From Sanderia malayensis (taxonomy: Eukaryota > Cnidaria > Scyphozoa > Semaeostomeae > Pelagiidae): a stretch of DNA of 64,000 bases. Positions within the stretch are counted from its first letter, which is position 1; each line of letters starts with the position of its first letter. A program made the translations under genes and the position numbers. The notes beneath the pieces are model-generated. The model worked only from the letters and a program-made list of their open reading frames with translations. It searched no databases and was not told the origin of the DNA. The DNA lies in NCBI GenBank assembly GCA_013076295.1, contig RQOL01000718.1, positions 2,294,001-2,358,000 of the forward strand, written 5' to 3'. This document shows, piece by piece, positions 1-13,120 of this stretch.

Positions 1-1557
1 TTTTCAAACTTTTTTTGAAGCTATCGAAACTTCTGCCCAAGTCCCTAACTTTCCCAAACTGAAGCCTCGTATTCACTTACGCTGGTTGGTCTGTGACGTT
101 CTCAACCGTTCTTCGTACACGTCATGGCCAGTTTTACACAGTAACGGAGCTCAACTTGGCAAGCTATCGCAGCGAGTAATCTGAGCAGAATCGAAAGGCG
201 CTCAATAGATTTAGCTTATTAATCCCCATGATGGAATTTGCGCACGCTTTTATCATGCTGCAGAGAGAAGAACGAATGATTCATTCAAAGCAATGCGTTC
301 TCCTTACATCTATCAAGATGATTTGATGCGAAGCCATTACACTGCACCATATAATTCGAAGCCATTGCACTGTAAACCGTGTAAAGGCTTCACCAACCCA
401 TCTTCACTGTAAGGCCACAAAAAGGCAACTGTTAGCAGGGATACTATTAAATTATTCGAGACTTTCTGATCTCATGTGTAAAGAAAATCTTTCGCACGCG
501 TCCTAGATTAGATCAATCATACCAACGAGGTCGCACATTAATTAATCAAAGAACAACCACCCTAATGACTAGCCCGAAGATTATGAGATATTAAACATGG
601 ATGTCGCCATATCGCTTGCAAAAGATATAAATAAATATATTTCCCTATCCAACATCATCGAAGCGAGACAAGGATATTTCGGATTAGTATCGAAATCGAT
701 CTTGTAAATTCATAAAACCAGATAGCATTTTAGATTTCCTGGGATTACATCAAAATAAACAATACAGAACAGTTGCGCAATAACGCATGTATCCATTTCC
801 ACGCGTTTGTCACAGGATTGACTCATAAGTCAATAGAAGCGCTTGTGAACCAGATAAATGTGCCGCTATGCTAAGCTTGTTGTTAACGATCGTAACAGCA
901 TGTTACTAGTTGAATCCTCAATTGTCTTCAGCTCGGAATGGAGACGTCTTAAGATAAGATAATCCACGCGCATTCTTCGTGTGACCAATGTTAATTGATA
1001 ATTGTAACAAACGCAAGTTCAGCAGATTAGGGTGGGAGGGAGAGAGAACAAGCAACTGTGCACGATATTCAAAGGAAAAGACCCTTTCTACTTCAAATTT
1101 AAACAGAAAACTCCCAAGTTATCAATTCAAGAGTCCAGCTTACCCAAACAGCTCAAAGTTGCAGATTAATGTATGAAATATTGTGAAGAGAAATAATGTG
1201 AAAACCTCATTTTAATGGTAATATTACTCAATAAAAAACATATATACATGGACTATTAATCAAGCGGCGTATGTAGGAAATTAATAAACAATTGTACATT
1301 TGATCTGGCAATTAAATAGGCAATAGAAGTTGTGCCAGATTTGTGACATCATCAAGGGGACCTCGAGTCGGCACACAAGGCTGTATCTTCCTTGTCACAA
1401 GTCTGCACAATCCTTAGATATGTTGGACCACTCATCCCCTGATAGTGATAGAGAATCTCCTTAACCGTATCATATCTAGTGCTAATATGACCACACCCAT
1501 ATCTTAGAACGAGTCTATTTCATGTTTCTTCTAGGAGTGCGAAGCGTAAAAAAGCAC
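1..1557. other. Intergenic stretch, no gene recognised
   Basis: This stretch lies downstream of the ENKD1-like gene, which ends at 1558 on the minus strand. The only open frame is a 62-codon one at 988-1176, without a recognisable domain or splice signals, and I do not call it. The lowest part of the stretch next to 1557 presumably holds the ENKD1 3' UTR, but I could not fix a polyadenylation signal. Confidence 0.5.
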
Positions 1558-3165
1558 TTACTCATCTCTGACGAAAACTCTTGGCCTTGAAAACATCGTG
1601 ATTGCCGTTTCGACTTCCTGCAGTTTCCTCTCGAGAAGCTCCTTTCGCTGTTTGACTCTCAACGTGTCCTTACTCACTGGCAGCGATTGTAATTCTGCAA
1701 GCATCTCCGATTGAGCTGCGAGAACAAAGACAGCTATTTAAGCCTGCATTGTAATCAAACAGTGATCATATGCACATATAACACGCACGAATATGACATT
1801 AACACGGTATAATGACCACGAGTGTGTTTGTAACACGGTATAATATGCACAAATGTGATAGGAACACGGTATAATGACCACGAGTGTGTTTTAAACACGC
1901 TATAATATGCAAAAATGTGATAGAAACACGGTATAATGACCACGAGTGTGTTTGTAACACGGTATAATATACACAAATGTGATAGGAACACGGTATAATG
2001 ACCACGAGTGTGTTTTAAACACGCTATAATATGCAAAAATGTGATAGAAACACGGTATAATGACCACGAGTGTGCTTGTAACAGGGTATAATGTGCACAA
2101 ATGTGATAGAAACACAGTATAATGACAACGAGCGTGTTTGTAACATGGTATAATATGCACAAATGTGATAGGAACACGGTATAATGACAACGAGCGTGTT
2201 TATAACACGGTATAATATGCACAAATGTGATAGGAACACGGTATAATGACCACGAGTGTGTTTTAAACACGCTATAATATGCAAAAATGTGATAGGAACA
2301 CGGTATAATGACCACGAGTGTGTTTGTAACACGGTATAATATACACAAATGTGATAGGAACACGGTATAATGACCACGAGTGTGTTTGTAACACGGTATA
2401 ATATACACAAATGTGATAGAAACACGGTATAATGACCACGAGTGTGTTTGTAACACGGTATAATATACACAAATGTGATAGAAACACGGTATAATGACCA
2501 CGAGTGTGTTTGTAACACGGTATAATATACACAAATGTGATAGGAACACGGTATAATGACCACGAGTGTGTTTGTAACACGGTATAATATACACAAATGT
2601 GATAGAAACACGGTATAATGACCACGAGTGTGTTTGTAACACGGTATAATATACACAAATGTGATAGAAACACGGTATAATGACCACGAGTGTGTTTGTA
2701 ACACGGTATAATATACACAAATGTGATAGAAACATGATAGAAACCCTGTTACTAGTGTGTTTGTAAGACGGTATAAAATGCATGAATATGATAGCAGCAT
2801 GGTATAAAATGCAAGAATGCGCTCACATTTCTGCAACATTGCAAGTGTTTTTCTCCTCTCGTCATCTGGCATTAAACTATGACCTGCAGGAATAGTTGGA
2901 TCTGGCATGTTAGCCTTGCGCACCTCTTCCTCATGTTTCCATTGCATCTGTCGTTGTCTCAAGCTATCGTTGCAAAAGAAAACAACGCTAATAAAAACAA
3001 ACATACAGTACAAACCGCATACAGTACATACCGCATGTAAAAACATGCAAATGTTGCATCTAGCCTATTGTTTGTGAACAATCGGCTATTGTTTCATAAC
3101 TGTACGTAATACCTTTTTGTCTATGTACGTAATACCTTTTTGTTAAGGTCAATGTACAGTAATTG

Positions 3166-3198
<33 letters not shown>

Positions 3199-4966
3199 TA
3201 TTTTGAGCAAAATGTGTGTGGGTTTTTACAGTACTAGTTACCACAAGAAGTTCTATATCGCATTAAAAAAACTCCAGTAAATAAAGTTCTCCTCTACTTA
3301 ACCAGTTGTTCTACAAATCTTGCTTATAAATTCTCCTAATTTCTTCCCGTCATGCGCTAGTTTTTTTAACTTCTCAATAGTTTCATTTGTTTTCAGCTTC
3401 ATACCACAGGTCGCATAATTCGTAGATGAGATGCATAATAAACTATTAAAGATGAAAAAGGCAAGGACCATATTCAGAGGGTGTAGTAAAGACTTACTAT
3501 TTTGGAACATTGCCTCTATTATATTCGTGTAGCTCAGTTTCCTTCTTCTTTTTCAGATCATCCAATGCCGTGAGAGATGGTGCTCTCTTAATCTGTGTGC
3601 CCTTTGCCTTTCTTACATTATCTGAAATGTGGTTAATAGACTTTCTCTCCGGTCTCACCTGCAGTAGGGAAAAAACCCAATGTCAATATTATTGTTACAA
3701 GCAGTACCGTCGAGAGGGGGGGTAGCCGTAGTAAATCCCCAGGGCCCGGGTTTCAAGAAGGGCCTGAGAAAGGGCCCACAAAAAGTTTTGCTCACGCAAA
3801 GCAATTATAAAACAGCCCCTTGTTTGCTTATAGCCCCAGGGCCCGAGCTGGCTCTCGACGGACCTGGTCACAAGCATTTCTATAATTCTCTAAGTACCTT
3901 CCTCTGCTTTTTCTCAAGCAACCTACTGTTACTCACCTGTTTTGCTACGGATGCTTTCGGAACCGTGAGCCTCTCTTCTCGTATCTGGATTGGTTCTACA
4001 CTTGCCGGCCTTGTGTGTATTTTCACATTTGGTCCAGAATGAGAGTGAGCCCTGAGAAAATTTGCAGAGCTTGGTCGTGGTGCCGGGGGAGGATTCTATA
4101 AACAAATTCAATTAAGTCAATATACATTACTAAAAGAAATACCAATGCACAATCCTTTGTTCAGTTACAAATGTAAGCTCACTAAAGTCAGATAAAATGT
4201 GATATATTAAATTGAATACTTACATTGACTTTTTCTGCAACTTTGGACCCAACATGATCAAATTTCCCAGGTTTGTAAACTGCTTTGACTGGTTCTTCCC
4301 TTGCAGATACCCTCTGTCTTTCTTTATTGGCTCTTTGAATTTGCTTTATTTTCTGATAATTCTCTTGCCCAAAATCTCGTCTTTCCTGGGTTTCTACAAA
4401 AACCCAACAAAAAATTTCTCAAATTTTTCATCAATCTAAATTATAATTAAGCTAACACCGTACAACTCTACAGCTTCACTCTTAGAGTGTCTACTTCAGC
4501 AGTTACATGAACAAAAGCCTTCAGTATTGAAGTTGTTGATTAACATTGTAGAGGTAGAAGAAGTAGAAGTTAAAAACAACTTTATACAGTTGTATACATG
4601 CAGTAACCATCACTGAAATACACTTTGAAATACTGGGTGTGTTGAATGAAACAAGGCAGTGCAATGAACAATCATACTTGGCCTGCTTCCAATTGGAATA
4701 ACTTTAAATGCTGGATTAAACAATTGTGCTAATGCTCCTCCTTGATGTAATCTTGCAATACCTAGGGCTTCTGATTTTATTCTTGGCTTTGGTGCTGTTT
4801 CTGGGCATTTATTTTCATCTGAAGTGTACATGGGATCAGTTGGAATTGGGTTTCTCCTTTCTCTGCCTTTGTATTCACTTCTTTGTGATCTGGAACTCTG
4901 AGAATAAACTGGATCCGTCGGTATTGGACTTGTTCTTTTCCATCTTTCAGTCATGCTGTAAGCCAT
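1558..4966 (-). CDS. ENKD1: Enkurin domain-containing protein 1 (ENKD1-like), 6 exons
   Basis: Coding exons, low to high: 1558-1715, 2827-2963, 3498-3658, 3937-4095, 4224-4393, 4678-4966. They join in frame to 1074 nt (357 aa); human ENKD1 is about 346 aa. The start is the ATG ending at 4966 (MAYSMTERWK). The N-terminus carries two PIPTDP-type motifs, as in vertebrate ENKD1. The middle has NFLRAHSHSGP, a close match to the ENKD1 family. The C-terminal enkurin domain, roughly residues 255-357, contains MPDPTIPAGHSLMP and ends IFSRPxVFV-like (TMFSRPRVFVRDE). Known family members bind microtubules at centrosomes and cilia; that role is carried over by homology. The intron between the last two exons is expanded by a 62-bp minisatellite. 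Identification is from remembered family motifs, not a search, but motif order and length agree well. Confidence 0.88.
1775..2810. repeat. 62-bp minisatellite inside the last ENKD1 intron
   Basis: About 15 tandem copies of a 62-bp unit, best conserved from about 1800 to 2731, with degenerate copies at both ends. Each unit is two 31-bp half-units that both begin AACACGGTATAAT, so the array grew from a 31-bp ancestor that was duplicated and diverged. Spacing was checked at starts near 2297, 2359 and 2421. The unit contains no stop codon in any minus-strand frame, so long spurious ORFs result. The array lies wholly between the exon ending at 1715 and the one starting at 2827. Confidence 0.93.
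3166..3198. repeat. (GATA)n microsatellite
   Basis: Eight tandem GATA units in the ENKD1 intron between exons 2827-2963 and 3498-3658. No coding content. Confidence 0.9.
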
Positions 4967-6311
4967 TTTAAATTTGTAGAATCAATGTGATATAATATTA
5001 CTCTATTTGGTTCGATTTCCGATGTAATTTCAATATTTATATTGCATTGATTTAATTCTCCACACAAATCAAACTTGCTGCTGCATGGAGCAGAAAAATT
5101 TCATAAAATGACACTCCGGTGTTGGGTTGCAAACTTCCTTCAAAAAAGTACCAAGGTCTGTAGGTTTGTTTTCAGTTTAAATCGGTAAATAATCAAAGAA
5201 TTCGACAAAACAAATATTCACATTTTAAAAACCAATAATGCAATTATTTTAACTCCATATTATCTTGTGATAGCCAAAGTAGTAATGTAGATACAAATCA
5301 TCAATCAATTGTTTACTTATACTCCAGTAATTGTATTAAAGTCTTCAAGTTTAGTTTTTGAGTCCTCCATTTATGCCGCCAGTAAAAAAGGCCAACTGTC
5401 AAAGACGCAATATTTTTGCGAAAGAGAGGCTATCTAAAAATGGTTTTGATAATTGTCAATGGTTACAAGCATCCATAACTCGACAATTTTTCGGCAAAAA
5501 TCTTGCGGAAAATGGAAATTGGAAAAAAATACAACGGAATTACATTGCCTGCAAGATATCTTTGAAAATATCTCTTCAGACAGTTGCACTTCATTGTTCT
5601 AACAGTAAAGTCTTTCTACCTTGCTTTCAACGCCCTGGGGCTACAAAGATTAAGGTTAAAAGAGATGAACTCCTTAATGAAAGAAAAAAGCCAGATAGGT
5701 AATGATAAATTAACGAAACGAATGGTGTAATAAATACGCTTTCAACAGGTAAGAGTTGAGATAAAATATCGCAAAGTAGTGTGTAACCGCGATCTTAATA
5801 ATTAAGCAAATTTATAAAACACTGTGGCATAAACGCATAATTGTGTGCACTTGTACACGATGACGTAATAAACAGTGGTTGCTAAGTAAAGCAGGCAATG
5901 AATTGCATAGCAAGGAGTAGTTGTGATCTTTTGTTCTTGAAAGAATAGAGGACTAAATGCGACCACACAACAACAAAGCCGTTTCAGGAAATTAATAATT
6001 AAATAAAGTAAAGGAACAACACTAAAGTTTGTTTACAAGTGTATAGTTGACGAGGCCTGTATCAGAATTTGACAACGGCATAAGAGGCAAGGAGTTGATG
6101 CTGGAAAACGCAAGAGCAACAAGAAGCTGCACTACAGTGAACAATGGAAACAGGTCGTACAATGATTTGGTATGCTTCACAATACATAACCGAAGCAGTA
6201 GAGAATAATAGGTTCATATCAGTTGTTTAAGTTGTCTGATTTAAGAGTAAAGAAACGCAGAGATTGAGCAAGAGGTCGACGCATAACTAGCAGTAGCATT
6301 AATCAACAAAG
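4967..6311. other. Intergenic region between ENKD1 and the PIN/zinc-finger gene
   Basis: This is the upstream side of both flanking genes, which are transcribed divergently, so promoters for both should lie here. A 114-codon plus-strand open frame at 5358-5702 has no recognisable domain and is not called. I see no clear TATA box. Confidence 0.4.
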
Positions 6312-7415
6312 ATGGAGAAAAACATACAAAAATCTCAAGCCACAAGCACCGCTAAACAATGCAAGAAAAAGACAATACACGTTAAAGGAAAATCCAGTGA
6401 TAGCAAGCAGAAAAATAAATGTGCTGAGCATGAGCACAAAAACCTCGATGTTTACTTCATAGCTTGGGAAGAAGGTGGAGTTCACTTCTTAAACAATGCA
6501 GAGTTTGTAAAATCGCCTGCTAATCTTCGTGTTCATGTGTTCTACAGTAAAGGAACAAGTGCACAAGAGCTACCAAAATCAGCCAAATGGATTGTGGGAC
6601 ACGAAAGTTTGACTGACTCAAACGAAGCAATATGGGTTGACTTAATTGCCTATGTTGTAAGTTTCTACGCAAGGGCTGCCGTAGAATACGGATGTCAGTT
6701 GTGCAGAAATAACAACAAACCAAAACTGAACATGAATCTTATTTGCAGTGATAACGATAGAGGAAAAGAATTGATAGCTGTTATGAAAGCGAATAAAGTA
6801 GAGATTAAAGTAGTCGATGGTAGAAAACACACTTTCCTTGATATGTTTCAACACGTTTGCTATCCGTGCAAGCTGATTTTCGAAAGCACGAGCGATGCAA
6901 ATAAACACGATAAAGCGTGCCACAATTTCCTTTGCCACAACACGCAATGTGAGCGCAGCAGACGCGGGAACGGGTTCTACACGCGTGAAGAGCTCGAGAA
7001 ACACTTAAGAGGGCAGAAATTCTGCAAATACTGCCCAAGTGACGTGTTCTGCACGGAGTCTCGATTTCAGAATCATATGCGTGATAATCACAAGCAATGC
7101 CCGTGTCCCTGTGGCGAATACTTCGAACGACACGATGATCTAATGGAGCACTTCTATGCACGCTATCCGTTGCCGTGTCTCGAGGAACCCGCGTGTGATG
7201 CGCGTTTCAGAGACATTGAAGCCCAGGCCTTCCATCACAAATCGGTTCACGGCACAAACTACCCTTATTACTGCATGGCATGTTTCAAAAAAGAGAAATT
7301 GGTTCGTTTGAGAACTGCAAATGAGCTCATGAATCATGTTGATGAAGAAAATCATACTGAAAATGATTTCAAATTTGCAATAATTCCGCCTGCCCTATTA
7401 GAAGGTAAACAATAG
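6312..7415 (+). CDS. PIN-like domain plus C2H2-type zinc-finger protein, single exon
   Basis: An intronless 367-aa frame starting at MEKNIQKSQA. Residues 1-44 are Lys/Ser-rich. Residues 45-170 read like a PIN/NYN-type fold: a beta strand (DVYFIAWEEGGV), then NEAIWVDLIAYVV with D110, then LICSDNDRGKELI with D147/D149. These are the positions of the second and third acidic clusters of PIN-like nucleases. Where the first Asp is expected (VDxEN-type motif) there is A51 followed by E53/E54, so catalytic activity is doubtful. Residues 183-350 hold about five Cys/His finger-like modules (for example CYPC...HDKACH, CKYC...HMRDNH, CPCG...HFYARY, CMAC...HVDEENH). A polyadenylation-like AATAAA follows at about 7424. 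An RNA-binding or RNA-decay factor is my guess. I recognise the fold type only, not a named gene. Confidence 0.7.
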   Translation: MEKNIQKSQATSTAKQCKKKTIHVKGKSSDSKQKNKCAEHEHKNLDVYFIAWEEGGVHFLNNAEFVKSPANLRVHVFYSKGTSAQELPKSAKWIVGHESLTDSNEAIWVDLIAYVVSFYARAAVEYGCQLCRNNNKPKLNMNLICSDNDRGKELIAVMKANKVEIKVVDGRKHTFLDMFQHVCYPCKLIFESTSDANKHDKACHNFLCHNTQCERSRRGNGFYTREELEKHLRGQKFCKYCPSDVFCTESRFQNHMRDNHKQCPCPCGEYFERHDDLMEHFYARYPLPCLEEPACDARFRDIEAQAFHHKSVHGTNYPYYCMACFKKEKLVRLRTANELMNHVDEENHTENDFKFAIIPPALLEGKQ

Positions 7416-7981
7416 AAAATAATAACGGAATCAATAAAGAAAATTACAACGTACCTTGTTCAATCAAACACTTGGTATTCCCAGAACAAGAGAGACATTA
7501 CTTGGACCATACACTCCCCATTGTCATCAGAAACAATAGCACCATTTATGAGTTCATTATATTTTTTAATCATCTGTAATTTCTTCATTGTCTATAAATT
7601 TAAAAAATTATAGTATATTTTTCAGCATTTTACAGCAATGACACAAGTAGAACACCGAGTACTTCTGATACAAAAGAGATGACTGCAAAAAAACTCGCAG
7701 CAATGTGGCATAGAATATCTAGTTATCAGGATGACAGAATTTAACAGTACACAAACTGTGACAAACCAGAAATATAGTTTACTTTATTTTGTACTGTGGT
7801 AGTGAATCTATCATTGTACGTGTAGTTTAAAGTATGTATGGAGATATCTATTCGCAAATTTTGGTTAATGTTATTGATTGAAGTAGAAGGTCATGAAGTC
7901 TAAAAAAGTTGCTTGTATGAAATAAATAAAAAAAAAGAACAGAAAGTAACAAGGTTGTCTTAGTTTTCTTTTACTCTAAAT

Positions 7982-7982
<1 letters not shown>

Positions 7983-8041
<59 letters not shown>
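7983..8041. repeat. (TATC)n microsatellite
   Basis: About 14-15 uninterrupted tandem tetranucleotide units. Confidence 0.95.
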
Positions 8042-9534
8042 GAAATTACTGCACACGAACCTACAATTGTCATTGCGTACATATTTGCTGGCGCAATATT
8101 TCTGATATATAGTAAATTCTCCTAACCTGTCGTATATTTGGATGGTGATGCATGTTCTCCTTTGCCAGCTCGAACACAGCTGAGATGGATAGCTCTTTAG
8201 TTACAACTCAATGTTACAACTTCACTCTGAAAAAACAAATGTGACATTAGGCCACAGTGCGACAATGACAGATCTACACATAGAGCTTACGAGGGGCTTT
8301 TAAAAAGAAACAGGCGCTTATTTAGAGCATCACGGTATCGTAAGCAACTCATTAGTGTTCAGCAAACGAGCTTGGGAGGGAGGATGCCGGAGAGCTCCCG
8401 GGGCTGATTGTCCGCTGATAAATAAACGACTGATTACTAGTTTCCGCACAAGATAAATATCAGGCTTGCTGAGCCATTTAACGGCACGCGCGGTTAATGC
8501 GATTATGCGTGCTCGTCGCGTGGCTCACAGACATGACAATACACGCGAACGTAGCGTCCAGGTTCTGTCCTGTCGAGCCAATTAAATGCACAACACTAAT
8601 GAATGGGAATGAATGAGAAAAGCATTGCGTTATGCTAGGGATATGGGATGACATTATGTTTGAAGGGTGAAAGAAGCTTATATCGCTCTTGTCAAAGGTT
8701 ATCGCGTATGCTCTATGAGATCTGGTCGATACGCTAATAAAGTTGTTGGTTAAAGTTGTTGGTTAATGAAATATGACGTCATATCAGATGTGCTCTACTT
8801 GGAGGTGAGCGAGTGAAGCTCAAAGTGGCCATTTGCTTCTATACTTGAAGCCATGTGACAATATCAACCATGGTGGAAAGCAAATGTAAACACAAGAAGA
8901 ATCTGAGACTATCTAAGAAAGCATAATGATTAAGCAGTACAAATATCCAGATACTCTGTAGGGTATAAGACCGCATAAGGCTGAAAGAAAAAGTTGTGAC
9001 TCAGTGGTTTTCATCCATCACGTTGTGTCAACCAGATCCCTCTATGTCTCCCTCTATGTCTCCTCTCTTATCTCTCTCTCTATATATGTATATGTATGTG
9101 TCTGCACTGATATCACAGAGCATTGTCCAGTGGCATTCTTAGAGAAGATAATTGGTTTATTTGACAATTATCAAACAATTTGATCCACTGATCTCTGGTA
9201 ACCCAATGTAGACGAACAAAGACAGACATCTTCTAACCCTGCTGCCAGCATACGCCTTGAGGACACGTTCGTTCGCACACACTGCTATGGTCCAGCTGGC
9301 CAGACAGTTAGCAGAAATGATGTCACTTGTTTTAATGTCGGGTGCTTGTGGTTCAATTGTAGACGATTAAGTCAAACAGCACAGTAGTAGCAAAACCGTA
9401 ACAGTAGCAGTAACATAACGCAATAGCATTGCAAAGTGGCATTAAAAATAGTGGCAACATTAGCAGGCAGCATAAGTAGTAGTTCATATTCCGTTGACAA
9501 TAATCCCACAGTGGGATTATCGTCCCACACCAAA

Positions 9535-9620
9535 TGATCTACCCTAGTGATGCTTATAAAGAGAAAGAAACTTAGATCTATCCTAGTGATGCTTATAAAG
9601 AGAAAGTTAAAACTTGTGTA
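9535..9620. repeat. Short direct tandem duplication
   Basis: A block containing CCTAGTGATGCTTATAAAGA occurs twice in immediate succession (copies near 9543 and 9580). It is recent, because the copies are almost identical. Confidence 0.75.
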
Positions 9621-12600
9621 TTCAGATACTGGACAGTTGCTAGCCTTTCCCAGGTGCTGTGCGATGTGCTGTTTATATTCAAGTCTCTATAAATCAATAG
9701 GCTTTGCGAGTTTAGTTCTCAACTTTATTAGAAACGAGCCTTGTCAGAGTCTGCAGTTTAGAAGTGTTAGCTACTGTGTCCATGTTAGACGCGGAGTCAT
9801 TTACAATAATATTCATCAGAGTGTTGCTTTGTATCGAGAAGACTTTTGCATCGTGAATTCCCTCAGAATTCAAGATTCCACTGTAAGCTGAGCAGGATAA
9901 AGCTATATTAGAGGTATTTTTTGAAAATTAAAAAGATAATGAAGCATGTCATTGTTTAGTTTAACCATTAGTTTAACTCAATCATTGTTGTACAAAGTTA
10001 TGATGAAACAATATCAAAAGAACAAACTACTTTTGTTGGCGAAGAAAGAGATGCTTGCTACACCACAGGCTTTTGATAATTAAGCATATTAATTTTGAAA
10101 AATCGAAGAACTGTTGAAGTTATTTGAAGTCGAGAATGAAAAAATCAAATTCGTCAAAGAAGTAGCTGAAATGGGGATTAATTAGTTAATTGCAGAATAA
10201 ATGCAGTTGCAATTCTGTAGCATATTGGCGGATATTTTCCACGATGTTAGACCAAATCGCAGACCCAGCTCGCAAACAATTCAAACATGATAAATTTAGC
10301 GAATTATTCCTCGCGCAAAAAACGTTACAAACTTCAAGTGCTACACCAAACATTGTCGAAAGCAGTTGTGTTATAATTAATTGTGAAACTTTTAATAAAA
10401 AACCTGTGTAGTGTGGCTAATTGAAAACTCAAACGATTCTTTTCGTATTGACTACAATCACTCAGGAAGGCACTTGTAACTTTAATTAATTCAACTCAAA
10501 CACGCTATTGGCAGAGAGAGAGGGCACCTGGCCTTACGAGACTGAATAATAATGGCGCATTCTGGCGCGCGATTCTGCCGTGGGAATATCATAATCAAAT
10601 TGAACATCAACACTGCCTTTCCAAATCATCTAAGCTTGCTAATTACAGCAGGTCAGTAATCGATAGTCTATATGAATCCTTATATGGCTCTTCCCATGTG
10701 AGGATTTCACGTTTGTACTCAAAATGGATCCTTCTCTCTTTGACTATATACGATATAGTTACAGCGTTTTCAAGTATGCGGTGTAATTCTCTCATAATCA
10801 CCCGGGAATCACAAATGAATCATAAATCAATGATTGATAATCAGAGATATGATTCTTTGGTCATGGTCATAATCAGGTACAGACAGAGGCAACATTAGGT
10901 GGCGTCGAATTATACTGTAATGCATCAGAACTCAAGATGAATCATGATGAAATGATACAACAAAGCAGAACAAGCATTGTGGTGCTTCACATACTTCATA
11001 ATGCCCTATTTGGTATTCACCCCATGCCCGAAGTGCCGTACCATTAAATTATACACATAGCGACACTTAGCTTACTTCGGCATTACTACGTGACATGTAT
11101 CTGTGCAGCGACAGGTCCGAATGGTTGGTGAATCGATTTTGACTGAATAACAAGTCAGAGATTCGGTGTGGTGTGAATACCACTGCTGGTCATTCTTTTG
11201 GGACAGAAAGAGGGTAGATATGCAGTGACGTCGGTAGAGGTATGCATTGAAACTGCAACGTTCTACCTTACCTCGCTAGTGGCACAAAGCACTGTCCCTT
11301 GTGGAATAATAGATGGGGAAAATTGTTCAGACATGGAACAAATGATAATGAAGCCAAAGCGTTCAATTGGAAAATTCACCTTGCAAACCAAAATAGATTA
11401 TTGGTATTGTATACTAATTAGCAATTCCTGTAATTTACGAGGCATTTCTGGTTAATATACAGAAATATCAAATGTCGTTGAAAATCAGCACAGCAACCAG
11501 TTGTGTTTTCATTCTGTTGAAATTCTCTCATAACAAGAGCACGCTTCGAAACTATGTGCGCAGAAAGTTTCAAAGTCTTTCATTTCACGACGGTCTGCAG
11601 TATTATTGCCACCCGATTACTCCTTGGCTGCAAAAATCCAAGTAATCTAGAAAGATTCCTGTTTAAATTCCTGAACAAACACAGATGTTTAGAAGTGGGT
11701 AATAAATATAAAAGGAAATATAAAAGCCTGATGGCTTAGAAAAGATAGGATAAAGAAAGGGGTACAATAGGGACAACGCCCAATAGAGAGAACGGGTACA
11801 ACGAGTGGGCCAAGCATGAGTGTGTAGCGGCGTTGTTTGTTAATGGGGTTCATGTGCTCGTTATGAATGATTGTGAATTGGTTACCGAGCCTTGTCTATA
11901 GACAATGAGGCGAACCTCGCGTTTCTGGCCAGAGAGTCTGTTACAGATAGCTCTTATGCAAATCATGACCATGCTTTATATTGACGAACCCACGTTATAT
12001 GAGGCTCAACTTTTTCAATATTTTTCAAACTTAGTCAAAGGTACATGTGCTCTTTTGTCTTCAAAGATTTCCATAAATTACAGGGTCTTATCTCAGGCGA
12101 GAAAACTTCCTTTAAAAATAGCATTTTTGGCACCAAAATGCACGTAAATGGACCAACAACGTCATTCTCAAGGCCCCAAGCATGCTAGATCACTACACAC
12201 CGTGAAAATGCGCAATTTCGGCATTTTAAAGATGTTTTTTGTATTTGTCAAAGCACAATAGTGTAATTTAGGCATAACTGTGAATTATCCTACACGCTTT
12301 GCTACACGTTTTTTCTTATTGATGATGTTGGTCTTCGCTTTTCGTGGCCATAAGTCAATGGACATCAAGTTGGGTCACAAATGCTCGACACGTTGCCATC
12401 ATTGAAGTTTACAAACTTTGCTTTGTCTGTGCTTTCCCCCTCTTGCACACAGAATAAGTTCAAACATGTACCGATACAACTCAGCCATCGACATAAAGTG
12501 CCAACGCCTTTGTGGAACAATGGATCATTTAATATCTGCCCAAAACTGCAAATTAACAATTACTCTCGAGAAACTCACATAGGTATCGTCTTAATAACCG

Positions 12601-13114
12601 GTTCAGTTTACTAAAAAACACATATGATGCCATAATGCAGACACGATGTCATGTAAGGCATCGCTAAACTGGGTAGCAAGGCATTGGGTCACGACCACAG
12701 GCATTATAGAGATTACCATTGCAGTGTATTCATGTTAGTTACCATGTTGGCATGAAATAAGGATAATTCCTTTGAGAGAATGCAGGGATGTCGAATTTGG
12801 TGCTCGGTGGTAATCTGTATATAATGGTATTAGATGGTATAACAGGTTTAAGGTAAACGGTTTATGCACTTGTAAGCAAATGTTCCACGTGCCACTAATG
12901 CTTGCATGGCATTGTGTCATGAGACAGCAGTCATTGTTACAACAACAGCAACAGCGTTTAATAGCTTGATCTGTTCACGGTAAGCAGCTTGATCTACGAG
13001 CGTATCAATGTCTGCTCGGAAATAGATGCGCAAACAAATTGACATAAAGGGCCCATAATGAGCATTTGTCAAGAGTTCTGCGTCTACAATGGGGCTATTG
13101 TTCTCCTTTGCCAG

Positions 13115-13120
13115 TATAAA
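13115..13120 (+). promoter_or_regulatory. TATA box of the bHLH gene (predicted)
   Basis: TATAAA lies about 30 bp upstream of a plausible initiator (TCCACTCAT near 13140). It is followed by an untranslated first exon of about 105 bp ending in a good splice donor (GCAG|GTAAGA, exon end 13249). The matching acceptor (TTTTTCGTAG) ends at 14200, ten bases before the bHLH ATG. Confidence 0.55.

Noticed and set aside
1755..3046. Long minus-strand open frames (up to 342 codons) across the repeat
   Set aside because: They are translations of the 62-bp minisatellite in an intron; the real ENKD1 exons flank it and join in frame without it.
5358..5702. 114-codon plus-strand open frame
   Set aside because: No domain, no splice or promoter support, in an intergenic spacer; kept out, though an expressed small gene cannot be excluded.
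7983..8041. Tetranucleotide array as a CRISPR or regulatory array
   Set aside because: A plain microsatellite without spacers in a eukaryotic genome.
9547..9891. 114-codon plus-strand open frame starting in the short duplication
   Set aside because: No domain or splice signals; its start lies inside a tandem duplication.
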